Assembly: GCA_016868315.1 (NCBI GenBank)
Contig: VGHE01000015.1
Location: 1-48,796, forward strand
Length of the DNA: 48,796 bases
Source of the DNA: Betaproteobacteria bacterium
GTDB taxonomy: Bacteria; Bdellovibrionota_B; Oligoflexia; Silvanigrellales; Silvanigrellaceae
Direction of reading: 5' to 3'
Shown in pieces: positions 1-8,037 of the stretch; the stretch's first letter is position 1, and each line of letters begins with the position of its first letter. Position numbers and translations under genes: made by a program. The notes under the pieces were generated by a model. It did not search any database. It saw only the letters and a list, made by a program, of their open reading frames with translations, and was not told the origin of the DNA.

Positions 1-106
<106 letters not shown>

Positions 107-252
107 AATTTGGCTACATGATTATTTAAAACGTTCATTGACGTTCATTTGGTTAAAACCGCGCGTCCGTTACAAACTTCTCCAAGCATTGCTGCCCGAA
201 TCACTCTGTCGCTTCGCACGGCTCTTCCCGCACTCTGTGACTTCTTTCTTCT

Positions 253-280
253 CTTTTCAAAGAACGCTCTCGTTGAGAGC
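253..280 (-). promoter_or_regulatory. rrn antitermination site (boxB-like hairpin plus boxA)
   Basis: On the minus strand a perfect 6-bp hairpin (GCTCTC, 3-nt loop, GAGAGC; 280-266) is followed directly by GTTCTTTGAAAAG (265-253), a close match to bacterial boxA. This order is the usual Nus-factor antitermination signal of ribosomal RNA operons and fits the leader of the adjacent 16S gene. Confidence 0.7.
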
Positions 281-286
281 CTCGGA

Positions 287-315
287 GACTTACTCAAGCG
301 GTCTGAGCTTGTCAA
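287..315 (-). promoter_or_regulatory. Candidate rrn promoter
   Basis: On the minus strand there is a perfect -35 TTGACA (315-310), a 17-bp spacer and a weak -10 TAAGTC (292-287). Transcription would begin near 280, just before the boxB/boxA leader and about 175 nt upstream of the mature 16S end. The position in front of an antitermination leader is the main support; the -10 match is poor. Confidence 0.5.
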
Positions 316-342
316 CGACCTTCAGAAACTTTTTTAGAACAG

Positions 343-1566
343 TCATTTCGCGCTCTTAAATTGTGCAGCGCGAACAATGCGATGCGCCCCTTCAATAACC
401 CGCTCCAATGGCTGTGTCAGTGAACAACGGAAATATCCTGGCTTACCAAAACTACTCCCAGGAACGGCTAATACACCTTCACCAAGAAGGCGTTCAGTGA
501 ATGCATTATCGTCGCCGAGGGGCGACCTCGGAAACACAAAAAATGAAGCCCTCGGGCGCGTGCACTCGAGACCTCCCGCCAGGAGGATGTCGACGAAGGC
601 ATCGACTCTCTGCTTATATTGCAACACATCTACGGATGCACTGAAGACACGAGGCAGCAAACGCTGCATCAAAGCTGGAGCGTTCACAAACCCCAACGCC
701 CGCGCAGAATTTCTTAAAGCATTTAGAGTTTCGGGAAGAGCAAGCTGAGGACCCCAAGCCAGATATCCGATACGCTCTCCAGCAAGACCAAGATCCTTCG
801 AGTGAGAGCGCACCAACCAAGCTGCCGGATAGATTTTCAAGATGGGCACAAGTTCGGCAGGATTAAACAGGAGACGCGCATAGGGCTCATCCGAAATAAG
901 ATGCACCAAACGCCCCGTTTCCGAATAAAAACGGTTCAGTGTGTCGGCAATCTCGAGCAAAACTGACTCCGGATAAAGCGCGCCAGATGGGTTGTTTGGG
1001 CTGTTCACAATGATGGCTCGGGTGCGCGGCGAGAGTGCTGCCTTCAATTGCGATAGATAAGGCAGGTGGTTTGAATCAGAGCCCACAATAACGGGCACAC
1101 CACCCATGTTACTCACATAAGGGCGATACTCCGAGAAGAACGGAGCCAGGAGAATCACCTCATCCCCAGGATCGAGCAGAGTCCGGAGCAGGATCTGCAA
1201 CGCACCAGCCGCGCCACAAGTTAGAAAAACACTGTCGCGCGTCAGCGCAACACCTTCAGACTTTTGCAAAGTAGACGCCAAGAACTCCCGCACCTCGGGA
1301 TATCCAGCGTTATCCATATACCTATGCGCGCCAGCAACATGCTCCTGTGCCAAACGCACAAGCTCTTCGCGCACCTCAGTCGGAGGCTCAAGGTCGGGGT
1401 TGCCGAGGGAAAGATCCACCAAATCAATTGCAGGATTCTCCTCCCGCAATTTTTGTCCCAACAAAAATACTCGCCTAATTTCAGAGCCCATTGAGGAAAG
1501 AGTGCGGCAGCTGAACCCAACGATGTCTTCACTGCGAAAAGGAGCGGAGCGTGTCTGCGAACTCAT
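343..1566 (-). CDS. PLP-dependent class I/II aminotransferase
   Basis: A 407-residue fold-type I aminotransferase, the usual family length. Visible landmarks are the substrate/PLP-binding NSPNNPSG motif (188-195), the Asp of SDEPY (about 226) that contacts the pyridine nitrogen, and the Schiff-base lysine in SHSKDLGLAGERIGY (about K257). It would move an amino group between an amino acid and a 2-oxo acid in the cytoplasm; the exact substrate (aspartate, alanine, aromatic) cannot be read from sequence alone. The ATG at 1566 has GGGAG about 9 nt upstream. The gene stands alone between the rrn operon, transcribed the same way, and a divergent lipoprotein gene. Two tandem copies of ATATACAA lie upstream at 1641-1656. 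Confidence 0.9.
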   Translation of the reverse strand: MSSQTRSAPFRSEDIVGFSCRTLSSMGSEIRRVFLLGQKLREENPAIDLVDLSLGNPDLEPPTEVREELVRLAQEHVAGAHRYMDNAGYPEVREFLASTLQKSEGVALTRDSVFLTCGAAGALQILLRTLLDPGDEVILLAPFFSEYRPYVSNMGGVPVIVGSDSNHLPYLSQLKAALSPRTRAIIVNSPNNPSGALYPESVLLEIADTLNRFYSETGRLVHLISDEPYARLLFNPAELVPILKIYPAAWLVRSHSKDLGLAGERIGYLAWGPQLALPETLNALRNSARALGFVNAPALMQRLLPRVFSASVDVLQYKQRVDAFVDILLAGGLECTRPRASFFVFPRSPLGDDNAFTERLLGEGVLAVPGSSFGKPGYFRCSLTQPLERVIEGAHRIVRAAQFKSAK

Positions 1567-1709
1567 GGACTGTTTCTCCCGGTATAACTTGCTCTTAGCC
1601 CGAAGCGTCGGGAAACGAAAGCAAATCGCGTCTCATTTCCATATACAAATATACAACTCAAAATACGGAAGAAAAATTACAACCAACCAATATCACTGAA
1701 TCTAATTAT

Positions 1710-1736
1710 TAAAGAAAATATAATTACCGCCGATAA
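1710..1736 (+). promoter_or_regulatory. Sigma-28 (FliA-type) promoter
   Basis: TAAA (1710-1713), exactly 15 nt, then GCCGATAA (1729-1736): a perfect match to the flagellar sigma-28 consensus TAAA-N15-GCCGATAA. It lies about 40 bp upstream of the beta-propeller lipoprotein start, in a 213-bp AT-rich intergenic region, which suggests that this secreted protein is expressed with the late flagellar genes. Confidence 0.75.
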
Positions 1737-1768
1737 GTAAGACAAAGAAAATTGAACAGACTGTTTTT

Positions 1769-1776
1769 GGGGGGGG
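1769..1776 (+). repeat. G8 homopolymer at a ribosome binding site
   Basis: Five T then eight G end 3 nt before the ATG of the beta-propeller lipoprotein gene and occupy the Shine-Dalgarno position. Length change by slippage would alter the spacing or strength of translation initiation. Confidence 0.6.
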
Positions 1777-1779
1777 CAA

Positions 1780-3744
1780 ATGAGAAAAAATGCGACAGTT
1801 ATTGCTATCTCAACAATTCTTCCGCTTATCGTGGGCTGTGGAAAGTTTCGCAGAGGTGGCTCCGACGATGCGAAACTTCAGTACGACCTCGCAAAATGCC
1901 AAACGAACTTTCAAAGCAAGAAATACACACCTGCCCTTGCATTTCAGAGTTGCGAACAAATTCAGGGACAGTGGCTGCTAGCATATGAGTACGACAGCTG
2001 CGTCAGCGAAGCTTATCAGACCCACCGAGAGAGAACTGAATCTGAGAGAGGCATCCATGCCGCAAGCAGTGCCGACGTTGTGGCAAAATCTGCAGACAGT
2101 GCGAGAGCAAAAGATGTCCTCACAAATGTCCGCCACGCAGGCATTGATGAAGCTGACATGGTTAAAATCTCGCAAGAGCAATTTTTTGTTATTGGAAGCG
2201 ATGGGATAAATGTCGTCGACCGAAAAACTAAGAAATTGATTGGCACTCTTGCAGTCGGTGAAGCAATTCAATCCCACAGCAGATGGGATCGCCCAGAGAG
2301 CAACACTCAATTGCTTGTCGCGCAGGATAAACTCATTGTTTTGAGCGGCTCAAAAGTGGCTGTATATGACGTTCTTCCTAACGCGCTTCCGCGCCTCAGA
2401 CAAAAGCGTGAATTCAAAGGAAGGATTCTGGAAGCCAGACTCCGCAACGACAGCATCACCCTGGTCATGCAAGGTCACCTGAAAACCAAACAGGTCAGCC
2501 AAAAAAATGGTGTTCTGACAACCAACCTCGTTCTCGACAACGAGGACTGCTCGTCGATCTATGCGTCGTCAGACAACAACTACTTGTCGACAAACCTAAC
2601 CCGTATTGAGACTTTTCCAGTCAGCAACATTTCCGAATTGAAGAGCATAAGCTTTCTTGGTGAAAATAAGATGTATATGACAGACAAAAATATTTACCTC
2701 TATCCCCAATATTCACACTTTCGGTGGAGAGGATCCGCTCAAGGAAGCGCAACACAGCTAGAAACATCCTCCCTCCGCAGAATCCCTTTAAACGCCGATG
2801 GCTCTCTTGGAAATCCTGCAATTGGAGAAGTCAAAGGTCGGATAAAAGACGTTTGGGCACTCTCTGAATTGGCAACGGGAGAACTTGCAGTTGCCACCAC
2901 GACTGGCCAGCTTTGGAACAATTCAGCACGAAATCACTTCACTGTTTTAGCAGAGCAAGAGGGTCAACTGCGCAAAATTGGTGAGACACCTGAATATGGT
3001 GCAAACGAAGATATCCGCTCTGTTCGGTTTGTCGGCAACACAGCTTATGTGGTTACGTTCAAAAACACTGACCCATTGTTTGCAATCGACCTCACAGAAC
3101 CAGCATCGCCCAAAATTTTGGGAGAACTTAAAATTCCAGGCTTCTCCACTTACATGCACCCATTGAATGAGAATCAACTTATCGGACTCGGTTTCGATGC
3201 TATCGAATACGAGCGTCGCGCAGCCATTCAAGGTTTGCAGCTCTCTCTTTTTGATGTCAGCAATCCAAAGGAAATGGCACGAACTGATGTTAAAGTGTTT
3301 GGCACGAGCGGCTCCCACTCGGCGGCCATAAATGATCATCGAGCATTTTTCTTGGATGCTGAGCAGGGAATTATGGCCTTTCCCGTTGAGCTGATTCACT
3401 CCTGCAGCAACATTGACCTGACCTGCATGAATCAGAAGAACCTCATTTCAGCCCTGTTAAAGCAGAGTGGAATGATAAGTGGGGCGGCCGTTGTGAATAT
3501 CGAACAAAACAAATTCGGAACTGAAAAGTTTATCTCACATGCTGACCTACTTTCAGAAAACTGCAAAGATTCAGGCATTCAAACCAGGTGGAACACATCT
3601 GCTCACTCTAGAGACATTGAACGCATTTTGAAAGTCGATGGGGAATACGTCAGCTTTTCAAAATTGGGAATGAAGGTTTTCAGAATCAACGATCAGGTCG
3701 AGACCATTCACTCAACACGCTGGTACAGCACTTGCGCTCACTAA
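1780..3744 (+). CDS. Lipoprotein with C-terminal beta-propeller (Beta_propel) domain
   Basis: 654 residues. The N-terminus is a lipoprotein signal ending in the lipobox LIVGC (C20), so the protein should be membrane anchored in the envelope. The segment NVRHAGIDEADMVK (about 116-129), followed by repeated strands of the form FFVIGSDGINVVD, is typical of the secreted-protein family with a C-terminal beta-propeller (Pfam Beta_propel). The N-terminal ~110 residues hold four cysteines and have no domain I recognise. No enzymatic function is known to me for this family; a binding or adhesion role is a guess. The start follows the sigma-28 promoter and G8 tract. The gene is monocistronic and converges on the ABC transporter operon across a hairpin. 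Confidence 0.85.
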   Translation: MRKNATVIAISTILPLIVGCGKFRRGGSDDAKLQYDLAKCQTNFQSKKYTPALAFQSCEQIQGQWLLAYEYDSCVSEAYQTHRERTESERGIHAASSADVVAKSADSARAKDVLTNVRHAGIDEADMVKISQEQFFVIGSDGINVVDRKTKKLIGTLAVGEAIQSHSRWDRPESNTQLLVAQDKLIVLSGSKVAVYDVLPNALPRLRQKREFKGRILEARLRNDSITLVMQGHLKTKQVSQKNGVLTTNLVLDNEDCSSIYASSDNNYLSTNLTRIETFPVSNISELKSISFLGENKMYMTDKNIYLYPQYSHFRWRGSAQGSATQLETSSLRRIPLNADGSLGNPAIGEVKGRIKDVWALSELATGELAVATTTGQLWNNSARNHFTVLAEQEGQLRKIGETPEYGANEDIRSVRFVGNTAYVVTFKNTDPLFAIDLTEPASPKILGELKIPGFSTYMHPLNENQLIGLGFDAIEYERRAAIQGLQLSLFDVSNPKEMARTDVKVFGTSGSHSAAINDHRAFFLDAEQGIMAFPVELIHSCSNIDLTCMNQKNLISALLKQSGMISGAAVVNIEQNKFGTEKFISHADLLSENCKDSGIQTRWNTSAHSRDIERILKVDGEYVSFSKLGMKVFRINDQVETIHSTRWYSTCAH

Positions 3745-3755
3745 GGTTCAAGAGA

Positions 3756-3793
3756 CTGGCCGCTCCGGGCAAAAACACCCCAAGAGCGGCCAG
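3756..3793. terminator. Inverted-repeat terminator shared by convergent genes
   Basis: A perfect 10-bp inverted repeat, CTGGCCGCTC (3756-3765) and GAGCGGCCAG (3784-3793), with an 18-nt loop, sits between the convergent stops at 3744 and 3803. Neither arm is followed by a clear T-run, so it may act as a bidirectional hairpin rather than a canonical intrinsic terminator. Confidence 0.6.
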
Positions 3794-3802
3794 CCTCGGT
3801 GT

Positions 3803-4531
3803 TTAATCGGGCTGCACTAAACCGTCTTTGATTCTGACCGTGCGGCGTGCCAAATCCATCACGCGCGGATCGTGAGTTGCGAAAAGAAATGTTGTGTCGT
3901 GTTGACGGTTGAGCCTCTGCATGAGTTCAAGGATTTGGTCGCTGGTTTTAGAATCCAGATTCGCAGTGGGTTCATCTGCCAAAACAAGGCGCGGTTGCGT
4001 AATGAGGGCACGAGCGATGGCCACGCGCTGGCGTTGGCCACCAGAGAGCTCATCGGGCCTGTGCTTCATAAAACGCTCCAATCCAACCTCGGCACAGAGA
4101 GCACGGACACGTTCACGCAACTCAGCACGATTCTGTTGCTCCTTACGAACAAGACATGGAAATTCAATATTCTCTAGTACATTTAAGACTGGAATAAGAT
4201 TAAAGTTCTGAAAAATAAACCCAATTTTGTAGTTCCGGACTTCAGCAAGTTCATTGAAATCGCGCTGCGAGACATCCTCACCATCGAGACGGTAGGTTCC
4301 CGAAGTTGCTCTATCCAAACAACCAATGATGTTGAGCAAGGTTGTTTTACCTGAACCCGAGGGACCAAGAACAACCGTAAACTCACCTTCGCTGACCTCA
4401 AAATTCACTCCGCGCAGCGCCTCGACGCTGGTCTTGCCAAGCTGATAAACCTTCCTGAGGTCGCGAATATCAATGATAGCATTCGCATTGGGCGCATTCG
4501 TTAAGGTTGAGTGAGTTTCAGTATTGGCCAT
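3803..4531 (-). CDS. ABC transporter ATP-binding protein, LolD/MacB type
   Basis: 242 residues with all the ABC ATPase signatures: Walker A GPSGSGKT (about 56-63), the signature DELSGGQRQR, Walker B LVLADEPTANLD and the switch His in FATHDPRV. The sequence around the Q-loop (FIFQNFNLIPVLNVLENIE) is typical of the LolD/MacB/FtsE branch that powers FtsX-fold permeases. I place the start at ATG 4531, which has GAGG upstream and lies 11 nt past the preceding stop; an in-frame start at 4573 would overlap the barrel gene. It is the last gene of a five-gene minus-strand operon and should energise the two permeases at 6754-9314. Confidence 0.93.
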   Translation of the reverse strand: MANTETHSTLTNAPNANAIIDIRDLRKVYQLGKTSVEALRGVNFEVSEGEFTVVLGPSGSGKTTLLNIIGCLDRATSGTYRLDGEDVSQRDFNELAEVRNYKIGFIFQNFNLIPVLNVLENIEFPCLVRKEQQNRAELRERVRALCAEVGLERFMKHRPDELSGGQRQRVAIARALITQPRLVLADEPTANLDSKTSDQILELMQRLNRQHDTTFLFATHDPRVMDLARRTVRIKDGLVQPD

Positions 4532-4541
4532 AGGCCCCACC

Positions 4542-5984
4542 TCAGAAATAAGCTTTGAGTTCGAGCCCAACACGAGCCCGCACGGGATTCAATTCAATTT
4601 CACGCAGCCGGCCGTAGTTCTTGACCACGACGCCCGCATTCGAAAACAGTGCATATTCGGAACTGCCCGAGAGCGTCAGGCTCGTGGATTGTGAGGGTGT
4701 CCACTGCAACCCAGGGCTCTGAAATCCAGCTGAATCGTGCAGATTGTGAGCAATCGACCATGACAAAAACAGGTCTTCACTCAGTTTGTATCTTTGCCAG
4801 TTCATGAAAAGATAGTTCTGCATCCCAAGCTGACTCACCGTTCGTCCAACTTCCCCCTGCGCAGCAATCGAGGTGGCAGCACGCAAATTTGAAAGCCCAT
4901 TTTCGACCCGAGCTTTGAGGTCAGCTCGTGAATCACCATCGCTCTGACGGTAAAGCTCAACCACCAGTGCAGACTCATTCTCGAAGTCATATCGTCCGCC
5001 CAAAAGAACACTCATATGCCATGAGGAGTTATCCAGCCTCGAGCGTAAAAAAGGATCCAACCGAGCAGTGCCACGCTGAACTAGGATCTCACTGTGCCCT
5101 TCGAGTTTCTTGCTGATGCCAGAAAGTATCTGCGACCAAGATGCCCCGAATTTCCAGGCATTGCCCCTTTCTTCGCGGTAGCGTTCACTTCGAAAAATCA
5201 AAAAATTTACATCTGCAGAACCCAGCAGCTGGTACCAACGCGCGCCAGTGAGTGATCTGTATTCTTTGTCCTGACCCGGTTCGGACGCATAACGGAGTAT
5301 CTTCTCGGGAAGTGTGTTTTTGTCTTCCAACACACCAGGAGCAAAGAAAAACGAGAGCGCGTTCTTTTCACCCAAATACTCAAACAAGCCCAGCCATGCG
5401 CCGCGCCTTTCGAGGGTCGGGTCCAAGACGTTTTTTCCCGGATTCAGAGCATCGGTCGGGTTACTGGCAAAACCAGATCCCCACAAAACTCGTTTCTTTC
5501 CAAGAGCGAATTGAAATTCAGGACTCAATTCGGTTGCCACAAAAACCTCGTTGAGACCCAAACGATAAGAGGGGTTCTCAACTTCGACAGGTTCAGCCTT
5601 CTCAGTTTTTCCAGACAACAGATTACGCTGTTCAAAATCCCATGAGCGGCGCGCAACCAGATCGAGATCGAGAGCAAAGCGAGTTCCTGAATGAAGCTCC
5701 TGTTTGCCAGTCAGGTTCAGGTCGACTAGCAAAGTCTGACCGGGAACAGGTGGTGCCGGCAGCCTCTCGCTCAACCGGGGCTGAGAAAAATCGCTCCGCA
5801 AAGCAACAAAACACGTCCAAGAGATTCCTGCTGGGAGAACCAAACAAGGGCGAGCGGCAGACGAATCATCCACCGCCGAATTCGTGTCCAACTGCCCCCA
5901 AGCGACTTCTGCTGAGAGCAAAAGTAGAGCCGAAAAGGCCATAGCCGTGAAGCAGAAAAAGTTTCTCGAACGGCAACTCTTCAT
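4542..5984 (-). CDS. Outer-membrane beta-barrel protein of the LolCDE-like operon
   Basis: 480 residues with a cleavable signal peptide (hydrophobic stretch about 11-30, ending near AWG). The rest is rich in alternating amphipathic strands and finishes in an aromatic C-terminal strand (GLELKAYF), as expected for a BAM-inserted porin-like barrel. A segment with ALGKKRVLWGSG and NPTDALNP recalls barrels linked to RND or ABC lipid-transport loci, but I cannot assign a Pfam family with certainty. It lies between the LolA-like carrier (2-nt gap) and the ATPase, so it is probably the outer-membrane end of the same transport route. Confidence 0.75.
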   Translation of the reverse strand: MKSCRSRNFFCFTAMAFSALLLLSAEVAWGQLDTNSAVDDSSAARPCLVLPAGISWTCFVALRSDFSQPRLSERLPAPPVPGQTLLVDLNLTGKQELHSGTRFALDLDLVARRSWDFEQRNLLSGKTEKAEPVEVENPSYRLGLNEVFVATELSPEFQFALGKKRVLWGSGFASNPTDALNPGKNVLDPTLERRGAWLGLFEYLGEKNALSFFFAPGVLEDKNTLPEKILRYASEPGQDKEYRSLTGARWYQLLGSADVNFLIFRSERYREERGNAWKFGASWSQILSGISKKLEGHSEILVQRGTARLDPFLRSRLDNSSWHMSVLLGGRYDFENESALVVELYRQSDGDSRADLKARVENGLSNLRAATSIAAQGEVGRTVSQLGMQNYLFMNWQRYKLSEDLFLSWSIAHNLHDSAGFQSPGLQWTPSQSTSLTLSGSSEYALFSNAGVVVKNYGRLREIELNPVRARVGLELKAYF

Positions 5985-5986
5985 GG

Positions 5987-6736
5987 TTATTTACCCAGGT
6001 CTGGCAAAGTAAACCGCTGATCTGGAAAACTGACTTCAACTTTCATTGACTGAGTCAATAACTCAGTTGAGCGCTCTTTGATAAGTTCATTCTTCATGAG
6101 CACCTTTGCTGGTCGGCGGTACCCCTTTGAAAACTCCTTATATTCCGAAAACTCCGCAGAACGCAGAATCTTGCCGCTCGTTCCGTAATACTCACCGCGA
6201 ACTGGCATGGAGTCAGACTTTCTCATCCAGAGCTTGATGGCATCGTAGGATGTGCTGCTGTTCTTGGCCTTCAACTCAATGAGCCAAAGATCGGGCTTCT
6301 CGGACGCCGCAAGTGCAGCGTTGTAATCGGCTTTGTAATTGACCCGCAGAACGTCTGCATTGTTGAAGTCACCGCCCTGGAATGAATCGCGGTTGGCGAT
6401 GCGCGTTGCACGTTTCAAGTTCGGCAGGTAAACCCAAGAATTCTCGCCAACGCGCAAGACCTCTTGTCCAGATACCGCGGCAGGACCTTTGAACCAAATC
6501 CTGAACTTCTCTGTCCCTTTTTTTACAAAACGCATCTCATAGACGCGCTTCGTTCCATCTTCACGCGTGGCTGTCATGCGCGCGGTTGAGTCGAACGATT
6601 CAGGCCCCATGACAGAATCGTATTTCTCGAGCAGCGATTCAGCTGTTATTTCAGCTGCCTGAGAGGATGAAAAGAACGCAGCCACGCCTACCATCGTAGC
6701 CAAAATAGGAAAGATATAGGACTGACTGAATCTCAT
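5987..6736 (-). CDS. LolA-like periplasmic outer-membrane lipoprotein-sorting protein
   Basis: 249 residues from ATG 6736, which has a strong GGAGGT upstream; a longer in-frame start at 6832 would overlap the permease gene. There is a signal peptide (1 to about 26) and then features of the LolA-like family: ESLLEKYDSVMG near the start, FRIWFKGPAAVSGQEVLRVGENSWVYLP in the middle (seen in pieces) and FSEYKEFSKGYRRPAK near the end. Such proteins have a half-barrel with a hydrophobic groove that carries lipids or lipoproteins across the periplasm. In this operon it would take cargo from the FtsX permeases towards the barrel. The actual cargo is unknown. Confidence 0.82.
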   Translation of the reverse strand: MRFSQSYIFPILATMVGVAAFFSSSQAAEITAESLLEKYDSVMGPESFDSTARMTATREDGTKRVYEMRFVKKGTEKFRIWFKGPAAVSGQEVLRVGENSWVYLPNLKRATRIANRDSFQGGDFNNADVLRVNYKADYNAALAASEKPDLWLIELKAKNSSTSYDAIKLWMRKSDSMPVRGEYYGTSGKILRSAEFSEYKEFSKGYRRPAKVLMKNELIKERSTELLTQSMKVEVSFPDQRFTLPDLGK

Positions 6737-6753
6737 GAGAGAAACCTCCAAAT

Positions 6754-8037
6754 TCAATTTGACCGCAACGCATCGACCGGATTCATACCGGCCGCTCGTT
6801 TGGCAGGAAAAATCCCAGCGATACCAGAACACAGAACCGCAACACAGAAAGCAGCCACCACAAATTCAAGAGTCAGGAAAGGTCTGAGTATCCCGCGTTC
6901 GAATCCAACCGAACCGAAAGGTATCCCAATCCGATGCGTGATCAATACACCAACGAGTCCAAGGACGAGACCGATAAATCCGCCCACAACACCAACAAAC
7001 AAAGCCTCGGAGAAAAATATGGTTTGAATTTGACCACGCTTGATTCCCACAGAAAGCATTGTTCCAATCTCCCGTGTCCGCTCAAACACAGCCATGGTCA
7101 TGGTGTTTGCAATAACAAAGAGAACAAGAACAAAAAGAATGACACTGACTATGGCGATCATGACCCGTTGGCGGAATACGATATCACGCAGAAACGGCTG
7201 AACATCAGCCCAGCTACTGACCTCATATTCACTTCCCAGAACCAACTGAAGCTCCCGCTGAACTGTGGAGATTTCGTCAAGTTCATCGACGGCAACTGCA
7301 ATTTCGGTCACCTTGCCAGCCATGCCGAGAAGCGACTGTGCCAGCGAAAGAGGTACAACCATCGAACGCTTTTCCTCTATCGGCAGAAGAGAACGAATTG
7401 TGGCCTTCACTTGAACATCAACGGCATTCTGCCGCCCTTCAGGACTTGCAGCAGACAGATTGAGTGTGTCACTTGCAACTTCGACTGGAGCAGCTTCAAT
7501 AAAAGACGCATCGCCCTCTGCGGGAACACCCGCGCGAGGTGCAACAGACAAACTCCGAGCGAGCTCATGCCCTACCATTGCATGCGCAGAATCAGTGGAA
7601 AGAAGTGCGCTACTCCCCAGCGTCAGTGCGCCCAGCCAACGTGGACAGACTTTTTCTTCCCGGGAAACGTCAACTGCGTTGGCGAAGAAGAGAGCCTGAT
7701 TTCGACCATTTGAAACAAGACCTCGAAACGCAATGCGACCTGAAGCAGCCTTCACGCCCCGAACAGACTCAATTTTTTCGAGCAAATCCCGAGAATATTC
7801 AAATTTAAAGGACAACGGATTGAGCGAAAGGTTGTTCATATAGCCACTTCTGTGAATCTGGAGTGCACCCAGTTTCGCGTTAACCGCATTTTCAACCGAA
7901 AAACGGTGAAACGAGTTGGCAACTGCAGTGATCATGAGGACCACCGCAAGACCAACAACCAACGCAGACAAGGTAAAAAGACTACGCCGGCGGTTTCGAA
8001 ATACATTGCGGAGCGCAACCTGGAAGAGAATATTCAT
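6754..8037 (-). CDS. FtsX-type ABC permease 2 (LolC/E, MacB-like)
   Basis: 427 residues starting MNILFQVALRNVFRNRRRS. The layout is one N-terminal transmembrane helix (about 23-45), a large periplasmic domain (about 46-270) and three C-terminal helices, as in MacB/LolC/LolE. The FtsX signature VFERTREIGTMLSVGIKR is present in the coupling region. The start codon overlaps the stop of permease 1 (ATGA at 8037-8034), which implies translational coupling. Permeases 1 and 2 are paralogous (both have LxIHRSGY near the N-terminus and REIGTM) and probably form a heterodimer with the ATPase at 3803-4531. Confidence 0.9.
   Translation of the reverse strand: MNILFQVALRNVFRNRRRSLFTLSALVVGLAVVLMITAVANSFHRFSVENAVNAKLGALQIHRSGYMNNLSLNPLSFKFEYSRDLLEKIESVRGVKAASGRIAFRGLVSNGRNQALFFANAVDVSREEKVCPRWLGALTLGSSALLSTDSAHAMVGHELARSLSVAPRAGVPAEGDASFIEAAPVEVASDTLNLSAASPEGRQNAVDVQVKATIRSLLPIEEKRSMVVPLSLAQSLLGMAGKVTEIAVAVDELDEISTVQRELQLVLGSEYEVSSWADVQPFLRDIVFRQRVMIAIVSVILFVLVLFVIANTMTMAVFERTREIGTMLSVGIKRGQIQTIFFSEALFVGVVGGFIGLVLGLVGVLITHRIGIPFGSVGFERGILRPFLTLEFVVAAFCVAVLCSGIAGIFPAKRAAGMNPVDALRSN

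Noticed and set aside
149-337. Short open frames upstream of the 16S gene
   Set aside because: They lie within the rrn promoter and boxB/boxA leader, have no ribosome binding site and are the kind of spurious frame often annotated next to rRNA.
4532-4573. Longer N-terminus for the LolD-like ATPase (start at 4573)
   Set aside because: It would overlap the barrel gene by about 30 nt and lacks a ribosome binding site; ATG 4531 has GAGG at proper spacing.
6934-7713. 259-codon open frame antisense to FtsX permease 2
   Set aside because: It is the reverse strand of a clearly conserved permease; composition is biased and no domain or start signal supports it.
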